Source of the DNA: CAZUGA01 sp964626505
Lineage (GTDB): Bacteria; Pseudomonadota; Gammaproteobacteria; Methylococcales; UBA1147
NCBI GenBank assembly: GCA_964626505.1
Contig: CAZVFR010000001.1
Span: forward strand, 1-35,351
Direction of reading: 5' to 3'
DNA length: 35,351 nucleotides
Under the pieces are notes generated by a model that was not told the origin of the DNA, ran no database searches, and was given only the letters and a program-made list of their open reading frames with translations. The translations under genes and the position numbers were made by a program. Within the stretch, counting starts at the first letter, position 1. The number at the start of each line of letters is the position of its first letter. Shown here one piece after another: positions 26,262-34,843 of this stretch.

Positions 26262-26998
26262 CCCGGCAAACAAACACCACCCCTCTTAGATTAGATCTGA
26301 AGATTTCGGTACCAGGCAAAGTATTCGTCAGGGGACTGGGGCTTGATTCCGAGTGGCGAGGAAATCTTGCCGTTACGGGCAATACCGACTTGCCCGTTGT
26401 CACGGGACGATTAGAGCCCGTACGCGGCTTTTTTTCGGTATTGGGGAAAAACTTCGATTTAACGCGCGGCTCGATCAGATTCCCAGGCACCCGGAAGATA
26501 GATCCCTTGCTTAATCTACGCGCAGAATACAAATCCAGCGGCCTGACGGCTATCGTGGCGATAACGGGAACCGCATCGCAACCAAAAATTGAGTTAACTT
26601 CCCAGCCGGCAATGCCGCAATCCGATATAGCTTCCAGAGTGTTATTCGGCACGGATTCCAAAAGTCTAACTCCTGCTCAAAGTGTGCAACTTGCGACCAC
26701 GATCTCCAACCTAACCGGCTTTGGTGGCAGCGGCAATTTCGTCGACACCACACGCCGAATGCTGGGTATCGATGTGCTTAAATTCGGCGAGTCCGAAATC
26801 GATACCAAAGCTACCCGGGTTAGTGTCGGCAAATACGTTGCGGATGGTGTGTACGTTGAAATTCAACAAGGGACAAGCAGTGGATCTCATACCTCGGCAA
26901 CTGTCGAATTGGAGGTGCTCCCCAATGTTACGGTTGAAGGCGGAACTACCGAAAGCGGTAGCAACACGGTCGGGTTGAAATGGAAATGGGACTATTGA
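26262..26998 (+). CDS. tamB: TamB, C-terminal DUF490 domain (after the scaffold gap)
   Basis: This is the conserved C-terminal TamB domain (DUF490/PF04357), the part that contacts TamA. Typical family stretches are VRGLGLDSEWRGNLAVTG, GRLEPVRGFFSVLGKNFDLTRG and SDIASRVLFGTDSKSLTPAQ, and the end ESGSNTVGLKWKWDY. The frame is open from the gap to a TGA at 26996-26998. Together with the upstream part the protein would exceed 1180 aa, as expected. There is no start codon of its own; it is a fragment only because of the gap. Confidence 0.94.
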
Positions 26999-27314
26999 TC
27001 AGGCATCACTATACAGTTCGCTGTTATTTGGCAAAATCACCGCATCACACAAATACCTGGAGCATTTTAAACAGCAGGGAAACCTACGCCCCGCAATAAT
27101 TTCCAATTGTAAATCCTATTGTGGGGATTGGCTTGTTTTCCTAACTATATCTCGTCTTGTCTTTATAGAGCCCACTGACTACCCAATCGCGGGCTGTTGT
27201 GTTATTTTGCAACCCAGGAATATCACAAGATCGAACTCCATCCAGGCACGATCCGAAAAACCCCCCATAAAACTCAATATTTAATTACCCACCCAGCACA
27301 CTCATCTATTTGTC
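26999..27314. other. Intergenic region between tamB and yciH
   Basis: It contains the hairpin at 27089-27126. A weak -35/-10 pair for yciH may lie around TTGTGT and TATCAC (27195-27230), but I would not rely on it. No gene is visible. Confidence 0.4.
27089..27126 (+). terminator. Long hairpin downstream of tamB, possible terminator
   Basis: CCCCGCAATA (27089-27098) pairs with TATTGTGGGG (27117-27126), 10 bp with one G-U in the plus-strand RNA. ATTT/AAAT extends the stem past a CC bulge, leaving an eight-base loop. The downstream sequence ATTGGCTTGTTTTCC is only moderately T-rich. It lies 90 bases after the tamB stop and is the best candidate end of the tamA-tamB transcript. Confidence 0.5.
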
Positions 27315-27680
27315 ATGCCAGCACCTAAAACCACAGCGGGTGGGCTTGTCTACTCAACTGAATTAGGTAGAACGTGTCCCGCTTGCCAGCAAGCTATAAA
27401 ACAATGCAAATGTCCTAGAACCGAATCCACACCCAGCAGGGATGGGATTGTACGGCTACAGCGGCAGACCAAAGGCCGTAAGGGTAAAGGCGTTACTCTG
27501 ATCACCGGAGTTCCACTGGAGTCCACAGCGCTGATTAAACTCAGCAAACAGCTAAAAAAGAAATGTGGCAGTGGCGGCACTATCAAAAATGGCGTGATAG
27601 AAATACAGGGCGACCATAGAGATGTGTTGATGCTCGAACTCAAAAAGTTGGGTTGGACGGTGAAGCACGCCGGAGGCTAA
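27315..27680 (+). CDS. yciH: YciH, SUI1/eIF1-like translation factor
   Basis: This 121-aa protein has the SUI1 domain in its C-terminal two thirds: VRLQRQTKGRKGKGVTLITG, KKKCGSGGTIKNGVIEIQGD and the final VKHAGG. E. coli YciH acts on initiation fidelity in vitro and inhibits translation under stress. The N-terminus begins with the family LVYSTELGR and then carries four cysteines (C21, C24, C31, C33), possibly a small metal site, absent from E. coli YciH. It starts with ATG, 62 bases before the esterase start. Confidence 0.92.
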   Translation: MPAPKTTAGGLVYSTELGRTCPACQQAIKQCKCPRTESTPSRDGIVRLQRQTKGRKGKGVTLITGVPLESTALIKLSKQLKKKCGSGGTIKNGVIEIQGDHRDVLMLELKKLGWTVKHAGG

Positions 27681-27742
27681 GTCCACAGCCCGCACCACAC
27701 AGCAAAATAGTAATTCTTATCAACCAAATTAAGCGAGTATCG

Positions 27743-28396
27743 ATGAGCGACACTGAATTAAGCGTAATAGAAATCAACCCCACCGGCGTAGCAACGGCCA
27801 GTGTGATCTGGCTACATGGACTTGGCGCATCGGGGGACGATTTCGAGCCAGTGATTCCACACCTGAACCTTCCTGACGACCTGAATGTACGATTCATTTT
27901 TCCACACGCCCCTGAACAGCCCGTTACGATAAACGGCGGGATGGTGATGAGAGCTTGGTACGATATATTGGAGCAATCCATCAACCGCAAGATCGATTAC
28001 GCCGGTATTCTCGCCTCATCCAAGCTAATCAGTCAGCTGATAGAAAAAGAATTATCCCGCAATATCCCCATATCCAACATTATTCTGGCCGGTTTTTCCC
28101 AAGGCGGTACGGTGGCTCTAGAAGTGGGCCTGCGCTACCAACGAAAAATTGCCGGAATCATCGCACTATCCACATACCTGGCTGCACCCGACCAAGTAGC
28201 CCAAGGCACAACCCCGATTTTCGTCGGCCACGGCACCCTGGATCCGGTCGTACCCATCGTACTTGGAAAACAAGCGCGGGATACCTTACGAACCGCCGGC
28301 TATGACGTCGAATGGAATCAATATCCGATGGAACATTCTGTTTGCATGGAAGAAATCGAGGCGATAGGCCAATGGATTATCGCAAGATTGCGCTGA
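27743..28396 (+). CDS. Carboxylesterase/lysophospholipase-like alpha/beta hydrolase
   Basis: This 217-aa cytosolic hydrolase belongs to the Abhydrolase_2 family (EstB/acyl-protein thioesterase type). The catalytic triad is visible as S119 in GFSQGG, D167 in HGTLDPVVP and H198 in PMEHSVCMEE. The oxyanion region LHGLGASGDDF and PHAPEQPVTINGG are typical. I chose the ATG at 27743, where MSDTELSVIE leads straight into the fold. The frame extends upstream into the yciH end but has no support there. The natural substrate cannot be told from sequence. Confidence 0.9.
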   Translation: MSDTELSVIEINPTGVATASVIWLHGLGASGDDFEPVIPHLNLPDDLNVRFIFPHAPEQPVTINGGMVMRAWYDILEQSINRKIDYAGILASSKLISQLIEKELSRNIPISNIILAGFSQGGTVALEVGLRYQRKIAGIIALSTYLAAPDQVAQGTTPIFVGHGTLDPVVPIVLGKQARDTLRTAGYDVEWNQYPMEHSVCMEEIEAIGQWIIARLR

Positions 28397-28417
28397 GGAA
28401 AACTATAGGAGTTTACT

Positions 28418-28834
28418 ATGAAACAATATTTTGCTTTGATCTTTATCGTCATGGCTGGTTTTGGTTGTGCGACTTCCAGTCCGATTCTTTACCCCAACGA
28501 GCACTATACAAAGGTTGGCGAAAGCATGGCCGACAACGACATCACGGACTGTGGAAAAGCTGCGGAAACAGCCGGTGCACAGCCATCCGAAAGCAGCGCA
28601 GGTAATGCGGCAAAAAATACCGCTATAGGCACCGGAATGGGTGCTGCTACAGGCGCCGTGGGCGGTGCCATTGTGGGTTCGGCCGGTACCGGCTCATTAA
28701 TCGGTGCAGCATCCGGCGCCACAGCCGGATTGTTGCGCTGGATGTTTACTCCGCGCAAGCCCAACTCAGCTTATATCAACTATGTAACTCGTTGTTTAAC
28801 GGAAAAAAATTACGCCGTTATCGGCTGGAATTAG
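28418..28834 (+). CDS. Glycine-zipper lipoprotein
   Basis: This 138-aa predicted lipoprotein has a signal peptide with lipobox GFGC (C17). A central glycine-zipper membrane-associating segment runs from about 66 to 107 (IGTGMGAATGAVGGAIVG and following). The C-terminus YINYVTRCLTEKNYAVIGWN resembles small Gly-zipper envelope proteins. The ribosome site TAGGAG stands six bases before ATG. It follows the esterase by 21 bases and may share its transcript. Function is unknown; pal/SlyB-like structural roles are only a possibility. Confidence 0.82.
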   Translation: MKQYFALIFIVMAGFGCATSSPILYPNEHYTKVGESMADNDITDCGKAAETAGAQPSESSAGNAAKNTAIGTGMGAATGAVGGAIVGSAGTGSLIGAASGATAGLLRWMFTPRKPNSAYINYVTRCLTEKNYAVIGWN

Positions 28835-28874
28835 CTTCAATTTTTAACCTTACCTCTAAACGGCCTGCAATCAG

Positions 28875-28902
28875 AAAAAGAACGGGCAGTTACGCCCGTT
28901 CT
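28875..28902 (-). terminator. Intrinsic terminator of the DUF2235 gene (probably bidirectional)
   Basis: AGAACGGGC (28879-28887) pairs perfectly with GCCCGTTCT (28894-28902) around a six-base loop. On the minus strand it is followed by a T-run (28875-28879), 34 bases after the DUF2235 stop. On the plus strand it lies 44 bases after the glycine-zipper lipoprotein stop, with a weaker T-tract. Confidence 0.8.
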
Positions 28903-28935
28903 ATTACGTTAGTCCTGAATTGGACGACCCCAGCG

Positions 28936-30558
28936 TTACCACCACGGTCCATTTAAGATATTTCGCCAGACTTGTTGCCGATGCTGGTTAAGCTTCCGGT
29001 GTAGCATAATATCTACGACATAAAGCACGACCGGCGTCAACAATACAATTAAACCAATCAACGGATACAAAAATAGCGGCTTTATAAAATTGTCGAACAA
29101 ATAGGCTCCGAGCAACGGAATCATGCCGAAAACAAATTTGACCAAATCCATAAAAGACAGTAGCCAACCTTCAGGATCGGGTTGCGCCGATGATGCACCG
29201 TGCCATATCGCACCCAAGCTTAAAATAACTAGTGTGGAAAGCAAAAACCAATAATGTAGCAACATACGGGTATTTACCAGACCGGTTTGTTTATAGTCGC
29301 TCAAATTGGTCAAAATCCCTTTGTTAAGTTCAGCTTTGAGTTTTTTCTGAACGGTTTTATTTTCGCCTAGATTCTTTTCGTTATCGACCACCAAATCAAA
29401 ATTGGCCGGTATATTACCTGGAGCATAATTTTCAGTCCCCATCGCGATCCGTTTCAAGGCGGAAATATGGATTTTCGCAGGCTCCATATCATAGTCCTTT
29501 ATCATGCCGGCAATATTCCTGGGGCCGTAACGGTAGTAAATCCCCGCCCCCGCACGCACATCGTAAAGCTTATCGTGTTCATTGGCTGCATCACGAAATG
29601 TATCTTTCGAATTCTTGTAAAAGATCAATCCCTGTTCCTCAGCCTTTTCTATCATCCAGTTCAACGGGACATGCTGCATACCCTGCTTTGGCCCACCACC
29701 GCCAACGTTTCCGTGTACTCCCGGAAACCAAACCTGTTCGATACGGGTTTTATCAAGGGCGCTTTCCTGATCAAATATTTCCGGGGTAAAGGCCTTTCTA
29801 TCGTCGTCTATGGACAACGCATGACAGGCTTTTTCAACCCAGGAACCTAGTTTACTGTTTGTAAATTTGAAACGGAAAATAACGTCATTCCAAAACTTGG
29901 CAACTGCATCAATTGAAAAGCCGACCGAAGCGACCGTGTCCCATACCCCTATGAACCGGATCGGCACGCAATTATCGTCCGTTAATTTGTCGATATATTT
30001 ATATTCTTTGTACAAATCGGGGGACACCTTTACTCCAAACTTTTCCCGCTGTGTTGCAACGTCCTCGATTCGAAGTATGCCGAACATGCGCTCGAATTTA
30101 TACCAAGGCTCTGAAAGTAAAGCTGGGTAATTCCGCCGATACGCTCTGTACAAATCCCAGACCGCGTTTTTTAGGGCACTGTCATCCGAGTAGGCATGTT
30201 GGTCCAAAATTCCACAGACCCGGACCATTCCAGCTAAAGTCCGAACCGTAAAAGCGCCGCGGCTGTAACCAAACAAAAATATATGATCTCCGGGTTGGTA
30301 GCTTTTAACTAGCATCATGTAAAGTTGCCGGACATTGCGCGCCAACCCCAATCCTATAGCGCCACCGAGGATTCGCAGAATTTTACCGCGTTCGGTCCCT
30401 ACCCCATCGTCATAGAATGCAACCTGCTCTATATTGATATTTTTCTCTTTGAATCCATTCAAATCAATGCTTGTAAAAACGTTCCAGACATTCGTTGCGT
30501 TTCCACTACCACCCGCATTTCCTGTTCCATCTGAACAAAGCACAATATTCTTGGCCAT
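28936..30558 (-). CDS. DUF2235 alpha/beta-hydrolase with C-terminal membrane anchor
   Basis: This 540-aa protein has the DUF2235 (T6SS phospholipase Tle1-like) hydrolase domain in its first 400 residues. The expected triad is S99 in the nucleophile elbow GYSRG, D207 in IGVWDTVASVG and H282 in WFPGVHGNVGGGG. The C-terminus contains two or three membrane helices (about 418-440, 465-485 and 490-525) and a basic tail. No VgrG, PAAR, immunity or other secretion gene is nearby, so an effector role is not supported here; a membrane-bound lipase/esterase is more likely. The ribosome site AGGAGGT is perfect. A terminator follows. Confidence 0.85.
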   Translation of the reverse strand: MAKNIVLCSDGTGNAGGSGNATNVWNVFTSIDLNGFKEKNINIEQVAFYDDGVGTERGKILRILGGAIGLGLARNVRQLYMMLVKSYQPGDHIFLFGYSRGAFTVRTLAGMVRVCGILDQHAYSDDSALKNAVWDLYRAYRRNYPALLSEPWYKFERMFGILRIEDVATQREKFGVKVSPDLYKEYKYIDKLTDDNCVPIRFIGVWDTVASVGFSIDAVAKFWNDVIFRFKFTNSKLGSWVEKACHALSIDDDRKAFTPEIFDQESALDKTRIEQVWFPGVHGNVGGGGPKQGMQHVPLNWMIEKAEEQGLIFYKNSKDTFRDAANEHDKLYDVRAGAGIYYRYGPRNIAGMIKDYDMEPAKIHISALKRIAMGTENYAPGNIPANFDLVVDNEKNLGENKTVQKKLKAELNKGILTNLSDYKQTGLVNTRMLLHYWFLLSTLVILSLGAIWHGASSAQPDPEGWLLSFMDLVKFVFGMIPLLGAYLFDNFIKPLFLYPLIGLIVLLTPVVLYVVDIMLHRKLNQHRQQVWRNILNGPWW

Positions 30559-31126
30559 GATCCTACCTCCTTTTTTTATTTCCAGTGAATGTTAAGCGTC
30601 ACACAGCAAACCAGCTGTTTTTTTATCAAAGAACAAACCCACCAACAATGACCTAGGTATCCATAAAAGCCGCGGCCTTTAGTCACCGCAAACCGCCAAT
30701 TCCCGATCATTCTTGATGTGTCAGGTTCTTAACGTTATTCCCATATTGCAGCTAATCCACGACTCAACTATACGGCTGTATCGAAGTTCGTTCAATTCTC
30801 TGGTATAAAAGAGTAAATCTTTATGTGAATCCTCAGCTTACCCTCAAATTTACCCGATTACGGCGTCGAAAATGCTCATGTACGTTCGTACACTGCGCGT
30901 TTTCTCCTTGTACTCGACTAAATTTGAGTGCAATCTAAGCAATCACAAGGTGTTTTAATTTCGCTAAGTAGTTACGTTTTATACTATAGGGTTCCTATAT
31001 GGTTCGGAAGCAGTATTCATCAAATGTGGGGCTGGAATAAGTTTCGACCCGCGTCGCAGCAAACTAAACGTCAAGCCGAATAGCAAAAACGCATTGGATC
31101 GGAACTAGATTTGTAATGATAGGACT
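30559..31126. other. Intergenic region between DUF2235 and the EAL gene
   Basis: This 568-base divergent gap holds an 86-bp nested palindromic element (30843-30928) and a short TATAGG-GTT-CCTATA repeat (30985-30999). For the DUF2235 gene a weak TTGTTG/TAAAAA pair 17 bases apart may be read on the minus strand near 30620-30650. For the EAL gene TATACT (30980-30985) could be a -10, with no clear -35. A 28-codon frame within the palindromic element (from 30873) is not credible as a gene. Confidence 0.45.
30843..30928. repeat. 86-bp nested palindromic element
   Basis: The ends are perfect 10-base inverted repeats, CTCAAATTTA (30843-30852) and TAAATTTGAG (30919-30928). Next to the right end TCGAC (30914-30918) matches GTCGA (30865-30869). 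Inside, GAAAATGC (30868-30875) pairs with GCGTTTTC (30897-30904) with one wobble, and the core is TGTACG-TT-CGTACA (30879-30892). The nested symmetry suggests a repeat family member or a structured RNA. No gene can be assigned. Confidence 0.6.
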
Positions 31127-33430
31127 ATGAATTCCAAGAAAAACAGAGCCATTGCTTGCATATTCATCATCCTATTGATAGCAGGCTTTAAAATCATGCT
31201 ATCGGCTCAACAGCAAACTGAATCCATCCTCAAGGCTTCCGAAACTCGCGGGCGCATGGCTACACTCCAGCAACGCGCACTTTCAGCGTTACACAATAAT
31301 ATCGCTTACCGTGAAATACTGTTGCTTGAATATTACGCCAGACTAGACCACAACCAATTTCTGAAAGCCTATACATCGGCCAATGAAATCCATCAAAACG
31401 CGATAGGACAGCTTAAGCGTTCTACGTTCCTCAACGAATACATCGCTGAGTTCGTATTCGTTGAAAACGATTTCACGATTTTTGCCACTGAATTGGGCCA
31501 GACCCTTGCCTCACCTACAATCGATTGGGATCGAGCACGCGAACTGTTACCGCGGATCAGTAGCGCCCGAAAAACCATGCAAACTCGGGTTTCCGAACTG
31601 GCTCAGCAAGTCAATGAAAAAATACTGGACGCGGATACTTTAATACGAAAATCCACCCGACACTTACAGTTGACTTTACAGATCGTCATTTTGGCGATAT
31701 TCGGCCTAGCTTTGATGGGTACTTATATCATCTTCGAACTACTGAAGGACCAGCCCAAGAACAAAGCATTGGCCTTGTTTTCAGATCGAAATCCAAATCC
31801 CATACTGCGCATTAGGTTTGACGGACAAGTTGATTATGCCAACGCCGGCACACAAGTGTTGCTGAACACGCTTTTTCCGACTGACAATGCCGAAGCCAAC
31901 GCACTGCTTCCCCGCGACCTGCAAAACCGTCTGGATATAATTCTGCGCGGATTATCGTCAAGCGCAGTCTGGGAATATCAAATAAAAGACAAATATCTGG
32001 AGTGTACCGTCCAATATCAACACGAAATGGAATGTTTCTACGTGTATATAACTGATATTACACAGCGGAAAAATAGCGAATCCGAATTACTATACCAAGT
32101 GCAGCATGATAGCTTAACCACCTTGCCTAACCGGCGTATGTTTCAAAAATGGATTGAATATTACGTACAAGAAAGCTCGATAGACGGAGAACGAACCGCG
32201 CTGCTCTTACTGTCACTGGATAGATTCCATGCCATTACCGGCAGCTTGGGACCTGGCTTGGGTGACACTTTGTTGTCAGAAGTCGCGGCGCGCCTACAGA
32301 CAGAACTGGAGAACAGCAAATCCATATGCGAACAATGCTCACTGTATCGACTTGAAAACGCGGTATTCGCGATCCTAATCCACGGTTTCAACAACCGTAG
32401 TACGGTGAGCCGAATAGCCAATCGGTTCATCACCAACATGCAAAACCCGGTTTATATCGATACGCGGGAGTATTTTACTACGATCAGCATTGGCATAAGC
32501 ATTTATCCTGTCGATGGCACCGATACCGTTACTTTACTAAGGAATGCGAATTCCGCGATGACCCGGGCCGTAAATCGTAACGGAAATACGGAATGTTTCT
32601 ACAGTCAGGATATGAATGGCATAACACCGGAAAATTTATCCCTGGAAAACTATCTCCGATACGCCATATCACACGACGAACTTGAGTTGTTCTACCAACC
32701 ACAAATCTCTACCCTGTCCAAGCAAGTTAGCGGCATGGAAGCAGTGTTGCGCTGGAATCACCCTGAACGGGGATTAATCATGCCCGATGAAATTATACCG
32801 CTAGCCGAAGAAACCGGAATGATCGTACCGATAGGTGAATGGATTTTGCAACAAGCCTGTGATCAAGCCAGTACTTGGCAAAGTCAAGGGTTGACTGACA
32901 TCAGGCTTGCCGTAAATATCTCCAGCCGCCAATTCAACCAAAAATCATTACAGCGTCTAATTTCTCGGATTCTCCAATCAAGCGGATTGAAGCCGGAAAA
33001 ACTTGAGTTGGAAATCACTGAAAGTATCGCCATGCAAGATTCCGAAGAAACAGAAAACACACTGCTCAAACTTAAAGAACTTGGTGTTAAGATTTCTCTG
33101 GATGACTTTGGAACGGGATGGTCATCGCTGACCTATCTGAAGAAATTTCCCATCGATAAAATGAAAGTCGATCAGTCGTTCGTGCATAATCTTTCTACAA
33201 ACATTTACGACAGGGCTATTTGTAGAGCATTGATCACGTTATCCCACAGTCTGGACATAACGGTCCTGGCCGAAGGCGTGGAGAACGAGCAACAACTGGC
33301 CTGGCTGGAAACCGAAGGATGTGATCAAGTCCAGGGCTATTATTTCAGCAAACCCCTGCCGGCCAACGAATTTGTCGAGTATGTTCAGCGCCAGAACGCA
33401 TTGGCTTGCGCTACAGTACCTTCCGAATAA
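31127..33430 (+). CDS. Membrane sensor with degenerate GGDEF and EAL phosphodiesterase domains
   Basis: This 767-aa protein has a membrane helix at about 7-25, a helical periplasmic sensor (30-180), a second helix (184-206), a PAS-like segment (215-312), a GGDEF domain (325-480) and an EAL domain (515-755). The GGDEF active-site motif is replaced by ENAVF at 410-414, so it should not make c-di-GMP. The EAL domain keeps catalytic residues: E538 (as EAV), N in VNISSRQF, E in LEITES, D659-D660 in DDFGTG, K in IDKMKVD and E in LAEGVE. It is therefore predicted to hydrolyse c-di-GMP. It stands alone, ahead of pyrD. Confidence 0.92.
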   Translation: MNSKKNRAIACIFIILLIAGFKIMLSAQQQTESILKASETRGRMATLQQRALSALHNNIAYREILLLEYYARLDHNQFLKAYTSANEIHQNAIGQLKRSTFLNEYIAEFVFVENDFTIFATELGQTLASPTIDWDRARELLPRISSARKTMQTRVSELAQQVNEKILDADTLIRKSTRHLQLTLQIVILAIFGLALMGTYIIFELLKDQPKNKALALFSDRNPNPILRIRFDGQVDYANAGTQVLLNTLFPTDNAEANALLPRDLQNRLDIILRGLSSSAVWEYQIKDKYLECTVQYQHEMECFYVYITDITQRKNSESELLYQVQHDSLTTLPNRRMFQKWIEYYVQESSIDGERTALLLLSLDRFHAITGSLGPGLGDTLLSEVAARLQTELENSKSICEQCSLYRLENAVFAILIHGFNNRSTVSRIANRFITNMQNPVYIDTREYFTTISIGISIYPVDGTDTVTLLRNANSAMTRAVNRNGNTECFYSQDMNGITPENLSLENYLRYAISHDELELFYQPQISTLSKQVSGMEAVLRWNHPERGLIMPDEIIPLAEETGMIVPIGEWILQQACDQASTWQSQGLTDIRLAVNISSRQFNQKSLQRLISRILQSSGLKPEKLELEITESIAMQDSEETENTLLKLKELGVKISLDDFGTGWSSLTYLKKFPIDKMKVDQSFVHNLSTNIYDRAICRALITLSHSLDITVLAEGVENEQQLAWLETEGCDQVQGYYFSKPLPANEFVEYVQRQNALACATVPSE

Positions 33431-33480
33431 TCTTCGCGCGACTTGCACAATCGCCGCATCAGCCCGCTGGATCAACTAGC

Positions 33481-34512
33481 ATGAATTTATACACTGTGAT
33501 CCGCCCACTGGTTTTTCGATTATCACCCGAAACCGCGCATGGGCTTGCGCTCAGGGTTTTATTGGCTGCTCAGCGCTGTGGACTTTTGCGACTAATATGC
33601 AAACAACCCAAGCCCGATCCCGTCACGCTAATGGGCTTACGCTTTCCGAATCGAGTCGGTTTGGCGGCGGGCTTGGATAAAAATGGTGACTACATCGACG
33701 CGCTGGCACAATTAGGATTTGGGTTTATCGAGATTGGAACAGTGACACCCAGACCCCAGCCCGGTAACCCAAGCCCACGTTTATTTCGACTTACGCAAGC
33801 CCGCGCCATTATCAACCGGATGGGGTTTAACAATAAAGGCGTAGACCATCTCATACGGCAGGTTGAGCGGTCAACCTATCGCGGAATCTTAGGCATCAAT
33901 ATCGGTAAGAATTTTGATACGCCGCTGCACAAAGCGGTTGACGATTATGTGATCGCCTTGCGCAAAGTTTACCGGCATGCCAGCTATGTAACCTTAAATA
34001 TTTCCTCGCCCAATACCAAAAATCTCAGACAACTACAGCAAGACGAGGCCTTACACTCTTTGCTGACCACGATGAAATCGGAGCAGGCATCGTTGGCAAC
34101 CGAACACGGACGCTATGTTCCTGTGGTTGTAAAAATAGCGCCTGATCTTAACGATACCGAGATCGAATGCATGGCTGGATTATTTAGGCAATGCGGAATC
34201 GACGGGATCATCGCGACCAATACAACCGTGGATAGAACCTCTGTCGCGGGATTGCCCTATTGCGGCGAAACCGGTGGACTAAGCGGAGCGCCCCTCACCG
34301 AACAATCTACTCACGTCGTGGCAACATTGGCAAAACATCTCGACGCTAAGAAGCCCATCATCGCAGCAGGCATCATGTCCGCCAAGGACGCCCGCGATAA
34401 ACTCCGTGCCGGTGCCCAACTCGTGCAACTCTACAGTGGATTAATCTATACAGGACCTAGCCTGATCACGGAAACGGTAACGGCCCTATCCGAAAAACAG
34501 CACGACGAATGA
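33481..34512 (+). CDS. pyrD: Dihydroorotate dehydrogenase (quinone), class 2
   Basis: PyrD is a membrane-associated flavoenzyme oxidising dihydroorotate to orotate with quinone in pyrimidine synthesis. The FMN-site segments VGLAAGLDKNGD, EIGTVTPRPQPGNPSPRLFRL and INRMGFNN are typical of class 2. The catalytic serine lies in NISSPNTKNLR. IIATNTTVDR, GGLSGAPL and the late LVQLYSGLIYTGP complete the barrel. I chose the ATG at 33481 (343 aa): MNLYTVIRPLVFRLSPE is the usual membrane-binding N-terminal helix. The frame also runs upstream to 33406, over the end of the EAL gene, but that extension looks unrelated. Confidence 0.96.
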   Translation: MNLYTVIRPLVFRLSPETAHGLALRVLLAAQRCGLLRLICKQPKPDPVTLMGLRFPNRVGLAAGLDKNGDYIDALAQLGFGFIEIGTVTPRPQPGNPSPRLFRLTQARAIINRMGFNNKGVDHLIRQVERSTYRGILGINIGKNFDTPLHKAVDDYVIALRKVYRHASYVTLNISSPNTKNLRQLQQDEALHSLLTTMKSEQASLATEHGRYVPVVVKIAPDLNDTEIECMAGLFRQCGIDGIIATNTTVDRTSVAGLPYCGETGGLSGAPLTEQSTHVVATLAKHLDAKKPIIAAGIMSAKDARDKLRAGAQLVQLYSGLIYTGPSLITETVTALSEKQHDE

Positions 34513-34585
34513 CGGATAGCAGTGTGATGAAACAACAAACACGCTGTGCTGTAAACTTTAACCAGTCCACAGATGTCAGTTCGGT

Positions 34586-34783
34586 TTAGTATGAAACGCT
34601 CATTTCATACAGATAGGAAGGATCTTGTACCATCCAATCTGAATCGTCCGTTTCGATCATCGAATCCGTCCTTAACGCTTCGGCCATATCATCCATCATA
34701 GAAGTAGTCAAAACCGCTTCGGGTGTATCGACCATTTTGTAATTAGCCAAAAAAGCCGCTGATTGTCTGTGTCCGTTGCGCAT
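34586..34783 (-). CDS. Small acidic protein of unknown function
   Basis: I do not recognise this 65-aa protein. It is acidic (12 Asp/Glu against 4 Lys/Arg), unusually rich in methionine (8), and has no cysteine or membrane segment. I start it at the ATG at 34783, because GAGG lies eight bases upstream; the frame is open further to a TTG at 34849. Two inverted repeats (34844-34868 and 34871-34886) lie upstream of it. It is isolated between pyrD and the Dabb gene, so it may be a spurious frame. Confidence 0.45.
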   Translation of the reverse strand: MRNGHRQSAAFLANYKMVDTPEAVLTTSMMDDMAEALRTDSMIETDDSDWMVQDPSYLYEMSVSY

Positions 34784-34843
34784 AATCCTATCCTCGCTGA
34801 GTAATGAGTCCATCCCTTTGAGTTTGATTATGCTGACAACCGG

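Noticed and set aside
23434..26998. tamB as a pseudogene because of the frame change at 26252
   Set aside because: The frame change coincides exactly with ten Ns of arbitrary length, and both sides keep uninterrupted TamB coding.
28936..30558. DUF2235 gene as part of a type VI secretion effector/immunity locus
   Set aside because: There is no VgrG, PAAR, Tli-like immunity or T6SS structural gene within the window, and the protein has its own membrane helices.
30873..30959. 28-codon ORF beginning MLMYVRTLRV inside the palindromic element
   Set aside because: It has no ribosome site, and the sequence is fully explained by nested inverted repeats.
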